A DNA stretch of 64,000 bases from Zhongshania aliphaticivorans (GTDB lineage: Bacteria > Pseudomonadota > Gammaproteobacteria > Pseudomonadales > Spongiibacteraceae): positions 3,876,501-3,940,500 of the forward strand of contig NZ_CP014544.1 of assembly GCF_001586255.1 (NCBI RefSeq), read 5' to 3'. The notes beneath the pieces were generated by a model. That model ran no database searches and had not been told where the DNA came from. It saw only the letters and a list, made by a program, of their open reading frames with translations. Each line of letters opens with the position of its first letter. Positions within the stretch are counted from its first letter, which is position 1. A program made the translations under genes and the position numbers. Shown one piece after another: positions 28,426 through 37,509 of this stretch.

Positions 28426-29589
28426 ATGACACAGGAACAAAATGGCAGCGTCGGCATTGTGGTGCCGCAAACCCTGCATTTCGATACGCCCCTGACCTTG
28501 GCTTGTGGGCGTGCACTGCCCGAACACGATATTGTTTACGAGACCTACGGCCAGCTCAACGCCGACAAATCCAATGGCATACTCATCTGCCACGCCCTCA
28601 GCGGTCATCATCACGCAGCGGGCATTCACCATCCCGACGACCGCAAACCGGGTTGGTGGGACAGCTGTATTGGCCCCGGTAAACCCATCGACACCAATGT
28701 GTTCTTTGTTCTGAGCATTAATAATATTGGCGGCTGCAATGGCTCAACCGGCCCAACAGCCATCAATCCGGAGACCGGCAAGCCCTGGGGGCCAGACTTT
28801 CCACCGCTGCGCTGTCGCGACTGGGTAGAGAGCCAATACCTAATGATGCAGCACTTTGGCATCACTCAGTGGGCGGCGATAATCGGTGGCAGCCTCGGCG
28901 GCATGCAGGCCATGCGTTGGGCGCTGGAGCATCCCGATGCCCTGCGCCACTGCATTGTGATTGCCTCGGCCATGAAATTGTCAGCCCAAAATATCGCCTT
29001 TAACGAAATTGCTCGAAGGGCCATTACCTCGGACCCCAATTTCTTTGAGGGCCGCTACCTAGAACACAACACCCTGCCTCGTCAGGGTTTGGCGCTGGCC
29101 CGCATGGTTGGCCATATCACCTACTTGTCTGAAGATGGCATGAAGCAAAAGTTTGGCCGGGAATTAAAAACCGGCAACCTGACGCTCGGCTCCGGCTCAG
29201 ACAGCGATGTAGAATTTGAGGTAGAGAGTTATCTGCGCTATCAGGGCGAGGCCTTTTCCGGCAGCTTTGACGCCAATACTTACCTGCTGATGACCAAGGC
29301 ATTGGACTACTACGACCTGGCTCGGGAATATAACGACGATCCCGCCGAGGCCTTTAGCCACGCCAAGTGTTCGTTTATGGTGATCTCCTTCACCACCGAC
29401 TGGCGCTTTGCCCCGGCCCGCTCGCGAGAAATCGTCGACGCGCTGGTCGCTGCTAATAAACCAGTGAGCTACGCCCAAATCGAAGCCGACCACGGCCACG
29501 ATGCGTTTTTAATCCCGATCCCGCGTTATATGGATGTCTTCCACGCTTATATGAAACGCCTCAAACAGGAGCTTGGCCATGCGCTTTGA
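28426..29589 (+). CDS. metX: Homoserine O-acyltransferase MetX
   Basis: This 387-aa alpha/beta hydrolase has the nucleophile Ser156 in GGSLGGMQ, the catalytic Asp in TDWRFAP and the His in [10 protein letters not shown]. It acylates homoserine, committing it to methionine. In Pseudomonas-type genomes the MetX enzyme has been shown to use succinyl-CoA rather than acetyl-CoA; which one applies here cannot be read by eye. It overlaps metW by 11 bases; the pair is a conserved unit. Confidence 0.95.
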   Translation: MTQEQNGSVGIVVPQTLHFDTPLTLACGRALPEHDIVYETYGQLNADKSNGILICHALSGHHHAAGIHHPDDRKPGWWDSCIGPGKPIDTNVFFVLSINNIGGCNGSTGPTAINPETGKPWGPDFPPLRCRDWVESQYLMMQHFGITQWAAIIGGSLGGMQAMRWALEHPDALRHCIVIASAMKLSAQNIAFNEIARRAITSDPNFFEGRYLEHNTLPRQGLALARMVGHITYLSEDGMKQKFGRELKTGNLTLGSGSDSDVEFEVESYLRYQGEAFSGSFDANTYLLMTKALDYYDLAREYNDDPAEAFSHAKCSFMVISFTTDWRFAPARSREIVDALVAANKPVSYAQIEADHGHDAFLIPIPRYMDVFHAYMKRLKQELGHAL

Positions 29590-30169
29590 CCTTACCCTGA
29601 TTCAGCCGTGGATTAATGAAGGTAGTCGCGTGCTCGACCTGGGCTGTGGCGACGGCACGCTGCTAGCAACCCTCGCCAAGCAAAAAAATGTGTCTGGGGT
29701 TGGTCTTGAAATCGACCCTGAGAATATTACCCAGTCACTGGCGCAAGGTGTGAATGTCATTGAGCACGACCTTAACCTTGGGCTCGGCAATTTCCGCGAC
29801 AATAGTTTTGACATGGTGGTGATGACCCTCGCCCTGCAAACCCTGCGCTACCCGCACTTGGTCATCGACGAAATGCTCCGTGTCGGCCGTGAATGTATTG
29901 TCACCTTCCCTAATTTTGGCCACTGGCGCAGCCGCTGGTATTTAAGCCAGCGCGGCAAAATGCCAGTATCAAAATTCTTACCCTATACTTGGTACGACAC
30001 CCCCAATATTCACTTTTGTACCGTAAAAGATTTTGAAGCACTGTGTGCCGACAAGCAGATCCGCGTGCTAAATAGCGCAGTGATCGGCGCCGACAATAAT
30101 CAAAGCTCACTCGCCGACCGCTTCCCGAACTTGCTTGGCGTTACCGCGGTCTATCACATCAGTAAATGA
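29579..30169 (+). CDS. metW: Methionine biosynthesis protein MetW
   Basis: From the ATG at 29579, behind AGGAG, the product has 196 residues. It has a Rossmann methyltransferase-like fold with [13 protein letters not shown] (motif I), GLEIDPENI and the family-typical [20 protein letters not shown] followed by [13 protein letters not shown]. MetW works with MetX and is needed for full homoserine acylation in some bacteria. Its start overlaps the metX stop, indicating coupled translation. Confidence 0.95.
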   Translation: MRFDLTLIQPWINEGSRVLDLGCGDGTLLATLAKQKNVSGVGLEIDPENITQSLAQGVNVIEHDLNLGLGNFRDNSFDMVVMTLALQTLRYPHLVIDEMLRVGRECIVTFPNFGHWRSRWYLSQRGKMPVSKFLPYTWYDTPNIHFCTVKDFEALCADKQIRVLNSAVIGADNNQSSLADRFPNLLGVTAVYHISK

Positions 30170-30191
30170 ACCGGCCAATAGAGTATTCATT

Positions 30192-30659
30192 ATGAATTTT
30201 GCATATCGCGTTTTCTCCGCCATCAGTCTTGGCTTGCTACTCTGCTTTAGTGCAGCCAGCCAAGCCCAAGAAACCCCACCGGTGACGGCAACCAGCAAGC
30301 AGTTTGGCAATGACACTGTCCATTTCAGCGTGCTGAACACCAGCTTCCTCACGCCCCAGGTCGCCCGCAGCTATGGCATTGTGCGCGGTAAAAACAAATT
30401 CCTGATCAACGTGTCGGTGCGCCGCCAGAGTGGCCCTGACAATATTGCCCTGCGCGCCACCATCAACGGCACTCAGTCGGATCTAATCCACCGGACCCCA
30501 TTAGATTTTCGTGAAGTCATAGAACAGGACGCCATCTACTATATTGCCGAGTTCGCCATTAGCAATGACGAGCGCCGAGATTTTCGTCTCCAAGTCAATG
30601 TCGACGACAAGCCCAGCTACGACGTTCAATTCATTAAAATGCTATACGTAGACAAATAG
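30192..30659 (+). CDS. DUF4426 family exported protein
   Basis: Started at the ATG at 30192, the protein has 155 residues with a clean signal peptide (hydrophobic 7-20, cleavage likely after the ASQA near residue 25) and a DUF4426 beta-rich domain ([19 protein letters not shown] at its start). It would be periplasmic. The function is unknown. Its place between metW and rdgB is the same as that of PA0388 in P. aeruginosa. Confidence 0.88.
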   Translation: MNFAYRVFSAISLGLLLCFSAASQAQETPPVTATSKQFGNDTVHFSVLNTSFLTPQVARSYGIVRGKNKFLINVSVRRQSGPDNIALRATINGTQSDLIHRTPLDFREVIEQDAIYYIAEFAISNDERRDFRLQVNVDDKPSYDVQFIKMLYVDK

Positions 30660-30672
30660 GCGGAGTAACAAC

Positions 30673-31284
30673 GTGACAACCAAGCACATCGTCGTTCTCG
30701 CCAGCGGCAACCGAGGTAAACTCCAGGAACTGAATGACCTTCTGAGCGGACTTGGTATTGAACTGCGCAGCCAAGCCGACTACAAGGTGGAAGAGGCGGA
30801 GGAAACCGGCCTCAGTTTTATCGAAAATGCCATTTTAAAAGCCCGCAATGCTGCCCGCCAAAGTGGCTGTGCTGCGCTGGCCGACGACTCTGGCCTGTGT
30901 GTCGACGCCCTCGACGGTGCACCGGGAATCTACTCCGCGCGCTTCGCCGGAACTAACGCCGACGACGCCAGCAATAATGCCAAGCTTTTGCTCGCGCTCA
31001 CTGGCAACACCCAACGTCGCGCTCACTTCCACTGTGCGCTGGCCTTTGTCCGCCACGCCGACGACCCCGCCCCTATCGTCTGCGAAGGTCAGTGGCGGGG
31101 CACTATTCTTGAACAGCCACGCGGCGACAATGGCTTTGGCTACGACCCGCTGTTTTTTATTGCCGAACTCGCTAAAAGTTCGGCGGAGCTCAATAAGGCC
31201 GAAAAAAACCAAATCAGTCACCGCGCGCTGGCGCTGCAGCAATTATTACCTCGCCTGCATGCCGAATACCTGACCAAAGGCTAA
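30673..31284 (+). CDS. rdgB: Non-canonical purine NTP pyrophosphatase (HAM1/RdgB)
   Basis: This 203-aa protein starts at a GTG behind GGAG. It has the family signature [13 protein letters not shown], the [17 protein letters not shown] helix, the metal-binding [25 protein letters not shown] and FGYDPLF. It hydrolyses ITP, dITP and XTP to monophosphates so that they stay out of DNA and RNA. The stop codon overlaps the start of the following ferredoxin-like gene (TAATG). In Pseudomonas hemW normally follows. Confidence 0.96.
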   Translation: MTTKHIVVLASGNRGKLQELNDLLSGLGIELRSQADYKVEEAEETGLSFIENAILKARNAARQSGCAALADDSGLCVDALDGAPGIYSARFAGTNADDASNNAKLLLALTGNTQRRAHFHCALAFVRHADDPAPIVCEGQWRGTILEQPRGDNGFGYDPLFFIAELAKSSAELNKAEKNQISHRALALQQLLPRLHAEYLTKG

Positions 31285-31949
31285 TGGCGAGTTTGTGCTT
31301 AACGGTGGCTGACACCGCGCTTAGCCTAAATATCAACGACAGCGACGATCTTCTAAAGCAATGCCTCGCTGCAGCATTACCAGTAGCCCGCAGCTGCCGC
31401 AACGGCAATTGCGGCCGCTGTGACTGCCAGCTTGAATCCGGCACGGTGGCCCTGCGCAATGGCAAGGTCATCACCGCGCCCGCAACAATTGCACTGTGTA
31501 TCAGCCACGCCCGCAGTGACCTGCGCATCGCAAAAATGCCGCTTAACAGCATCGCCCAGCACTGGCGCTGTGAGGGTTTGAACCTCCGCCAATTGCAGCT
31601 ACCCGCCGGACGACAAAGCCCACCCCAGCGCGGAGATATGGTCGCGCTACTACTGCGTAATAGCGTATTGATCAATAGCGTGGAGGCGCTTGCAGGCCGA
31701 ATCATCACCCTACAAGCCCCTTGCCCAGACATTGAACAGCACAAAAACAAGCAGCTTAGTATTGGCTTGCTCAACATAGACCGTGAACACCATGGCGACT
31801 TCGCGTTATGGTGTCATGGTAATAGCAATGAGCACACGCAGCTGCTCTGGCGAGGTATTAATCAGGCGACCGGCCTCGCCGCTCAGGCCGCCTACCGCCA
31901 TGCCAACAATAGTGACGACTACCAATTGCGCAAGCTAAATTCACAGTAA
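31284..31949 (+). CDS. Ferredoxin-like [2Fe-2S] domain protein
   Basis: This 221-aa protein shares the TAATG overlap with rdgB and is almost certainly co-translated. Residues 1-75 look like a plant-type [2Fe-2S] ferredoxin: SCRNGNCGRCDC gives the C-x4-C-x2-C ligands (with an additional Cys), and the fourth Cys lies in ALCISHA. Residues about 95-220 resemble no family I know; they might be a reduced flavin- or NAD-binding reductase-like part but show no nucleotide motif. It sits where hemW is expected, so it may be an electron carrier unrelated to heme. Confidence 0.65.
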   Translation: MASLCLTVADTALSLNINDSDDLLKQCLAAALPVARSCRNGNCGRCDCQLESGTVALRNGKVITAPATIALCISHARSDLRIAKMPLNSIAQHWRCEGLNLRQLQLPAGRQSPPQRGDMVALLLRNSVLINSVEALAGRIITLQAPCPDIEQHKNKQLSIGLLNIDREHHGDFALWCHGNSNEHTQLLWRGINQATGLAAQAAYRHANNSDDYQLRKLNSQ

Positions 31950-32087
31950 GCCTTTAATTTGTATAGCTAATTGCACTTTTCAACACTATTCTGGTCTGAG
32001 ACTTTCTAATCAAGTATAAAAAATCCCAAGTAGCGTGCTCAGCGCTACAATCTTATGCACCAACGATAAACCTGGAGACAAACTGGT

Positions 32088-33725
32088 ATGTTCAAATGGA
32101 TTCTTCGCGGCGTTATCGCCCTGCTGGCCGTTACCGTTATTGGCGTGGTGTTCGCGCTGGAACCCATCGCCAAATTTATGATTGAGCACGAGGGCAGCAA
32201 GCAAGTTGGCGCGCGGGTCGATGTCGACAGCGTCGATATTAAGCTCTATCCCACCCATGTCGCGCTAAATGGCCTCACCGTCGCCAACCCCCAAGAACCC
32301 ATGCGTAATTTACTGCAAAGCGCCAAAGTGTCTGCCGATGTCGACACCAAGGCCTTGTTAAAAATGCAGTTTATTGCCGACCAAGTTGTGCTGTCTGGCC
32401 TGCAAATGTACACCGAGCGCAGCACACCCGGCACCTTAGACGGCAAGCTACCGCCAGCAAAACCTGAAAGCGAAAGCAGTTTGCCCGGCATCACCATGCC
32501 TGACCCCAGCGCGCTACTCGCCGAGGAGCAGGCCACCATTCAAGCCGAGGTCGACGCAATTCAAAACGGCTTTAGCACTATCCAAAATCGCTGGGAAACC
32601 AAAACCACCGAGCTGCCCGAGCAGGCCAAAATAGAAGCCTACCAAACCCGCTGGAATGAGCTTAAAAAGAAAAACATGATCGAGCGTATCGCAGGTGCCA
32701 AGCAATTGCGCGACGACATTAAAAGCGATCTCAAACAATTTAAAACCTTAAACGAAGACATCAAAACTGATTCTGCCGAAGTGAAGAGCCTGACGCTGCG
32801 GGCCGCCAATCTGCCCGCCGATCAGTCTAAGCGCATGCTCTCCAAATACGGATTAGACCAAGGCAGCGAAGGCATGCTGCGCTTCCTGCTTGGCGACGAA
32901 GTAAATACCTTTGTACAGCGCGGCCTAAGCCTCTACCAAGAAACCATGGGCAATATGGCGGCAAAAGAAAGCGCTCCCGCCGAAGCACCAACCGAATTGC
33001 CAGTGAAACTGCTCATCCGCCAAATCCTGATCGACGGCTACCAAGTCATTGGCGGTGAAAAACTGGCCTACTCAGGTGAAATCAACGACGTCACCGACCA
33101 GCAAGACTACTGGAACAAACCCATCACCATGGCCCTGCGTGGCGGCATGGACCAGAAATCCCAACTCGTGATTGACGGCATATTTGACCAGCGCAACAAC
33201 ACCTTAAAAAGCGTTTTCAATATGGCATTAAAGGAGCTGGCGCTATCTGGTGTTTCCCTGTCCCAAAGCCCAGAGCTGCCGCTGCAATTGGAAAAAGGCA
33301 TTGCCAATATTAGCGCTAACTTCGGCATAGACGGCGATACCTTAAAAGGCTCAGCCAAAGGCCTTATAAATCAAGCCAAACTGTTGGTTGCCAACGCCGC
33401 CGCAGACAACAAAAACGCGCAACTATTGGCTGCCGCGCTGGAAGACGTCAGCAAGCTCGTCATGGATTTGAGTGTTAACGGCACAGTGAATGAGCCCGCG
33501 ATCAAACTCAAATCCAACCTCGACAGTATTTTAGGCGGCGTGCTTGGCGCTGAAATCAAAGCCAAGCTCAGCGAAGTCGAAGACGAACTAAAAACCAAAC
33601 TCAGCAGCGACTATGGCCCGCAAATGGCCAAACTGAAAGAAAAGCAAAACATACTTGGCGAGTATCAAGAATTGCTGGGCAATCGCGAAGCGGCCTTGCA
33701 GGCCTTGATGAAGGAAATGATTTAA
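32088..33725 (+). CDS. TIGR03545 family AsmA-like envelope protein
   Basis: This 545-aa protein has an N-terminal membrane anchor (about 7-27) followed by a beta-rich AsmA/DUF748-like segment (VDSVDIKLYPTHVALNGLTV), a long coiled-coil middle (about 145-225: QNGFSTIQNRWETKTTELPE onward) and a C-terminal beta region with a final coiled coil. This matches the TIGR03545 family, which is anchored in the inner membrane and periplasmic. The function is unknown, though AsmA-like proteins are implicated in phospholipid transfer to the outer membrane. The usual partner TIGR03546 is not adjacent. Confidence 0.82.
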   Translation: MFKWILRGVIALLAVTVIGVVFALEPIAKFMIEHEGSKQVGARVDVDSVDIKLYPTHVALNGLTVANPQEPMRNLLQSAKVSADVDTKALLKMQFIADQVVLSGLQMYTERSTPGTLDGKLPPAKPESESSLPGITMPDPSALLAEEQATIQAEVDAIQNGFSTIQNRWETKTTELPEQAKIEAYQTRWNELKKKNMIERIAGAKQLRDDIKSDLKQFKTLNEDIKTDSAEVKSLTLRAANLPADQSKRMLSKYGLDQGSEGMLRFLLGDEVNTFVQRGLSLYQETMGNMAAKESAPAEAPTELPVKLLIRQILIDGYQVIGGEKLAYSGEINDVTDQQDYWNKPITMALRGGMDQKSQLVIDGIFDQRNNTLKSVFNMALKELALSGVSLSQSPELPLQLEKGIANISANFGIDGDTLKGSAKGLINQAKLLVANAAADNKNAQLLAAALEDVSKLVMDLSVNGTVNEPAIKLKSNLDSILGGVLGAEIKAKLSEVEDELKTKLSSDYGPQMAKLKEKQNILGEYQELLGNREAALQALMKEMI

Positions 33726-33739
33726 ATTTTGTAAAGGAA

Positions 33740-33763
33740 GGCGCCCATCATAAGAGGGGCGCC
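33740..33763 (+). terminator. Hairpin after the TIGR03545 gene
   Basis: GGCGCCC and GGGCGCC form a 7-bp GC stem with a 10-base loop about 15 bases after the stop. A weak pyrimidine-rich tract (CTGACTTTCTCTC) follows. It marks the end of the conserved backbone before the accessory island. Confidence 0.6.
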
Positions 33764-33838
33764 CTGACTTTCTCTCGCGCGCGATTGAAGGCCTTAACAA
33801 CCTCTTCCTGGGCTATCTATTCATCAATCTATGGTGGC

Positions 33839-34494
33839 TCAAATCGCCTGCCCAGAATCTAGCCACGGGGTACCTTCTAATTTAGGATAGCCTTCAATAT
33901 AGCTCGCCTTTGAATTTGTTTCTTTTACGATCTGCCTCACAATATCTAAGAAGGTTTTCTCCGTCCACTCCTCTGGAGTTCCGACCATGACGCCAGCCGC
34001 CGCACGACTTAACTCCAAAATGCCTCCTTCCTTTTTAACAAAGGTTGCATACAAATCTAAATGATAGCCCTCGCTATAAGGAAAAAGGCAGGCAGTCAGC
34101 CTTAAATCTGACGAGCCAGGAGTGTTTCTATTTGCATTAGCAGTCCATGATGCACCTTCACATGTCGCTATTTTAAACCCAATACTACCTCCTGACGCTG
34201 CCAATGCGGCAAGCTTAGAGCCTTCAAAGGGGTTCACTAAATTGAATCGACCAGGCTGCTGCGGCACCTCAGAGGAGTTAGGAATCGGCCTAGCTTCAGT
34301 AGCATTATTTACATTCCGCCCTAAACCTGCGCTTGCGGCATCAGCTACACTGTACCTATCCGCATTGGTTTTAATATCGAATATTCGGTAATACTCTACC
34401 GTCTTCTTTTTTTTCTACAAGAGCATTATTGACTGTGCCGCACCCCCGCGATCAAAAAAACCAATCCTGATGCTAAAATTAAATTCCTTTTCAT
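33839..34494 (-). pseudogene. Frameshifted lipoprotein gene, unknown family
   Basis: The last 142 codons are open (33839-34267), but the gene clearly begins at the ATG at 34494, behind AAGGAG. It encodes a lipoprotein signal (MKRNLILASGLVFLIAG). A run of five G shifts the frame just before the lipobox Cys, and a run of eight A shifts it again 15 codons later. Removing one base from each run restores a single frame from the signal (LIAGCGT) through VEYYRIFDIKT to the stop, about 217 residues. The C-terminal part is a soluble domain I do not recognise. Either the gene is recently dead, or both indels are homopolymer sequencing errors. Confidence 0.7.
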
Positions 34495-34852
34495 CTTTTC
34501 TCCTTGTCATTACTCATATCTAAAAGCAAAAAAATATTGTTAGGCTTATAGGAATCAACGTCTAATATCCAACTCTATCGCTTAGCCGAACAGACGATCA
34601 GTTATCAAAATAAATTTATGAAAAATATACTATTGGAAGGGACTTAAATTTCACATCTCACATCCTAGTGATTAGTATTAACCTAGCAACCTTGCTAACT
34701 TAAAAATCAAACGTCTCGCAAGCGGCGACAAAAAAATATCTATAATGCTAGAGAATATATGTTAATTTCCTGTTCCTTGGCAACAAGATTTTATAGGAAA
34801 AACAAAACAGAAGTCACTTTCCAATACTTGCCACCGGAGATTTGACACTAAC
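34495..34852. other. AT-rich intergenic sequence, no gene seen
   Basis: No coding frame, RNA or clear repeat was found. The stretch is strongly AT-rich relative to the backbone and begins the accessory island. It lies between the frameshifted lipoprotein gene and the IS3 remnant. Confidence 0.4.
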
Positions 34853-35163
34853 TCATTGGAACTTCACTCTGGCTGGTTCAGAAAGTACCATGCGATGATT
34901 ACTTGAATCTACAGCCATTTTTAGCATATCTCGCTTTTCCTTAATACGAAGGAGCAGGGCGCGCGATTCAGGAACTTCAGTTTTGGCTTCTCGAAGTTCA
35001 TTAGCGTGAACTCCCGATTAACCAGGTTTAACTACATTAACCAAATTATAAAAATTGTAGGCAGAGACACCAAAACGCTCTGATACTTCAGCGACAGAAT
35101 AACCCGCTCCACATGTAGATCGGCTTTGTCTTTAAATTCTGGTGTATAGTGTCAACTACTCAT
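34853..35163 (-). mobile_element. Decayed IS3-family OrfA transposase
   Basis: On the minus strand, after an AGGAG ribosome-binding site, the frame starts MSS, hits a stop and continues YTPEFKDKADLHVE. After one shift it reads GYSVAEVSERFGVSAYNFYNLV, and after another ANELREAKTEVPESRALLLRIKEKRDMLKM, ending in TGA. These three pieces are in the order of IS3 OrfA: TPEFK opening, helix-turn-helix, then the leucine-zipper segment ending in RDxLK. At least one nonsense codon and two frameshifts make it inactive. No OrfB and no terminal inverted repeats were recognised. Confidence 0.8.
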
Positions 35164-35256
35164 ACGCCTTTCTCCTGAGCCCCAAGAATAGCACTGCACT
35201 ATCTATTTTCCCAGAGAAGTCCATTTCGGTATTAGATAGTCGCGTAGCCTTTCCAG

Positions 35257-35276
35257 CAGATTAAATCTGATATAAT
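35257..35276 (+). promoter_or_regulatory. Palindrome next to the -10 box of the LysR gene
   Basis: A perfect 13-base palindrome (CAGATTAAATCTG, 35257-35269) is followed after one base by TATAAT (35271-35276), 60 bases before the LysR-type gene. The layout suggests the regulator's own promoter with an operator overlapping the spacer, as expected for LysR autoregulation. No good -35 box is seen. Confidence 0.45.
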
Positions 35277-35335
35277 CTTACGAAATTAAGAAGCACTATG
35301 GCAATCTCGACATGCCGCAGTGAAATGGAAATTAT

Positions 35336-36283
35336 ATGCTGAGTAGTAACTATCTAAAGCAACTCGACCTGCAAGACATTGTTATTTTTTTGAATATGTA
35401 CGAGCAACTGAGTGCTCGTAAAACTGCTGAAACAATGAACATTAGTCAGCCAACCGTAAGTTACTGCCTGAAACGATTAAGAAGCTGCTTCGATGACCGA
35501 TTGTTTACTTCTTCCCAAGGTGCATTGGTGCCTACAGCAAAGGCTGAAGCAATAGTTCCATACCTGAGAAATGTAGTAGATTCTATAAATCGTTGTGCCG
35601 AATATGACTCGGAAAGTAATACAGGGTCGGTGGCTAAAGCTTGGCATATATGTGCACCAGAATACTTTGAATTAAGCATTCTGCCTTTTGCTTTATACAA
35701 CATAGTTAAGCAAAGCCCCAAAGTGATACTGAATCTCGAGAAATTAATGCGCCAAATACCCGTTGATAAATTGATCAGCGGTGATATTGATCTCGCTATT
35801 GGATTCGGCCCTGGCTACCACCAGTTGCACCCAGACTTAGAGTGGGAATCCATACTCACTGACACTTTTATCTGCTTGACTAGCTGCCACAGGTATGACT
35901 ATACAGCCCCATTTAGCATCGATGAGTTTTGTTCCATTCCAAATGTCTATCCTACACCATGGTTGTCTGAAAAAAATATGGTTGATAGCTGGCTGGATAA
36001 GATTGGCAAGTCACGTAATGTATTGGCGAATGCTAATACATACCAGGCGGCAATAAACATTCTGGATAAAGTCCCGGCAACATTGGCGTTACCAAAAACA
36101 CTAATTAAGTTACTAAAAATTCCAGATAACGTAAAAATTTGTCAGCCGCCACACGGATTTCCTAGCTTTTCTCTAGATATAATTTGGGCTAGTGAAAAAT
36201 CTAATAGCAACGAGCTAACTAAACTTAAGGACCTAATACGGATGTCCGCCAAGCATGTGATTGATGATCAATTGGATGCATGA
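35336..36283 (+). CDS. LysR-type transcriptional regulator of the island operon
   Basis: This 315-aa protein has an N-terminal winged helix-turn-helix (about 8-67; LDLQDIVIFLNMYEQLSARKT opening and ISQPTVSYCLKRLR recognition helix) and a C-terminal periplasmic-binding-protein-like effector domain (about 98-290) containing DIDLAIGFGP. It is likely the pathway regulator of the oxygenase-ligase-hemolysin-exporter operon, which starts about 300 bases downstream on the same strand. Codon use and base composition match that operon rather than the backbone. The effector is unknown but is probably the pathway substrate or product, as is common in the family. Confidence 0.9.
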   Translation: MLSSNYLKQLDLQDIVIFLNMYEQLSARKTAETMNISQPTVSYCLKRLRSCFDDRLFTSSQGALVPTAKAEAIVPYLRNVVDSINRCAEYDSESNTGSVAKAWHICAPEYFELSILPFALYNIVKQSPKVILNLEKLMRQIPVDKLISGDIDLAIGFGPGYHQLHPDLEWESILTDTFICLTSCHRYDYTAPFSIDEFCSIPNVYPTPWLSEKNMVDSWLDKIGKSRNVLANANTYQAAINILDKVPATLALPKTLIKLLKIPDNVKICQPPHGFPSFSLDIIWASEKSNSNELTKLKDLIRMSAKHVIDDQLDA

Positions 36284-36585
36284 AATGCTACTAAAATCTC
36301 ATACCAAAAGCTCACAATTACTCATATAGAAAAAATTGCAGCGTAATAATCAGGCTTTACTAACCACCCCCCTTTTGCTATCTGTTGCTGCACTTTAATT
36401 GTCACTTAACAAATTCTATTGAGCCTGCTCTTCATGGGGCAATCAATACACTGACAAACCAATATTCTCATTCAGTTATTCAAATATTAATATGCCTTAG
36501 TTAAATTTTAAAACTTACTAAGCACCTTTTCCTTCTATATTGATATGGCACCCAACAGTGTCTTATCAAATCAAGGAGGAATACA
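36284..36585. other. Promoter region of the island operon
   Basis: These 302 bases hold no gene. They are AT-rich, contain one clear inverted repeat (36496-36522), and end with a strong AAGGAGG ribosome-binding site (about 36573) before the oxygenase ATG. Promoter hexamers are not distinct. Confidence 0.4.
36496..36522. promoter_or_regulatory. Inverted repeat, candidate LysR operator
   Basis: CTTAGT and ACTAAG lie 15 bases apart around an AT-rich centre (AAATTTTAAAA), about 64 bases before the oxygenase start. The dyad spacing and the AT-rich middle resemble LysR-type activator sites. The link to the adjacent regulator is inferred from position only. Confidence 0.35.
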
Positions 36586-37509
36586 ATGCAATCCCAAGCA
36601 ATCTGTAATGAGCAACCGTTTCTTCGCAACCCCGTACCCGGCTATGGCTTTGAGTGCATTCAATCCATCATCCCAGACAGAAAGGTTCTGTCTACCTTTA
36701 CTTGTGATGAGCTATATTCTGATCTTTCTCATAGCGGAGTCATCATATACCAAGGTTTTAGCGATTCCCTAAACGATTTCGACGAACTTGTTAGCATATG
36801 CTCGTCAAAAGTGACCTTTGACCCAGCTCGCCTTTCTGCCACATCTAATACTGCAGAGATTAATGCTGGCATATATGAGATGGGGCTACACAGAGAGAAT
36901 GGCAACCTGCCGTTCCATCCCGACATCCAGTGGTTTTTCTGTTTAGAGCCCGCGGCTATAGGATCACAAACAACGATGTGCGACGGCCAACGCGTTTTTT
37001 TTGACCTATCTCCCAAAACTAGAAACCAATTTATCAACAGGAAAATCAAATACTCCCGAAGGATACCTTGGGACAATGTGAAGAGATTTCTCAGTATTGA
37101 GCTTCAGCTCGAGTCCATATCCGATGAGCATATGCATCAGGTCATGCAAGATATTCCGGGCCAAAAATACCATCGATTAGATAAAAATCTCATATATTCA
37201 GAGCTAGTGATTTCTGCTTTAGAAGTAAGTCGATTTTCAAACAAGCGTAGCTTCTGCAATTCCCTATTAGGCCCCAGCTTCAATTATGATCCGCCACATA
37301 TTACATGGGAAGATGGTGAAGAAATACCCTTCTATATTTGGGACGAGGTTAAGGACGTCACCTCAAGATATACGTATAAGCATTTCTGGCGAAGGGGCGA
37401 TATTGTCGTTATTGACAACACTAGAGTGATGCATGGACGTTGCCGTCTGGAAGATACAAATAGAAGAATATTCGGCGCCCAAAGCTACAAAGCTGGAGGT
37501 TCAATATGA
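36586..37509 (+). CDS. TauD/TfdA-like Fe(II)/2-oxoglutarate oxygenase
   Basis: This 307-aa protein is a non-heme iron oxygenase of the TauD/SyrP/clavaminate-synthase-like group. The iron triad is seen as HRE (His102, Glu104) and the distal His283 in DNTRVMHGR; Arg293/Arg294 (NRRIFGAQ) should bind 2-oxoglutarate. The HxE variant is typical of the SyrP-like branch that hydroxylates carrier-bound or free amino-acid-like substrates. It is the first gene of a four-gene operon with an optimal AAGGAGG site, and its stop overlaps the ligase start (ATGA). It probably hydroxylates or desaturates the pathway's acid or its conjugate. The exact substrate is unknown. Confidence 0.85.
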   Translation: MQSQAICNEQPFLRNPVPGYGFECIQSIIPDRKVLSTFTCDELYSDLSHSGVIIYQGFSDSLNDFDELVSICSSKVTFDPARLSATSNTAEINAGIYEMGLHRENGNLPFHPDIQWFFCLEPAAIGSQTTMCDGQRVFFDLSPKTRNQFINRKIKYSRRIPWDNVKRFLSIELQLESISDEHMHQVMQDIPGQKYHRLDKNLIYSELVISALEVSRFSNKRSFCNSLLGPSFNYDPPHITWEDGEEIPFYIWDEVKDVTSRYTYKHFWRRGDIVVIDNTRVMHGRCRLEDTNRRIFGAQSYKAGGSI

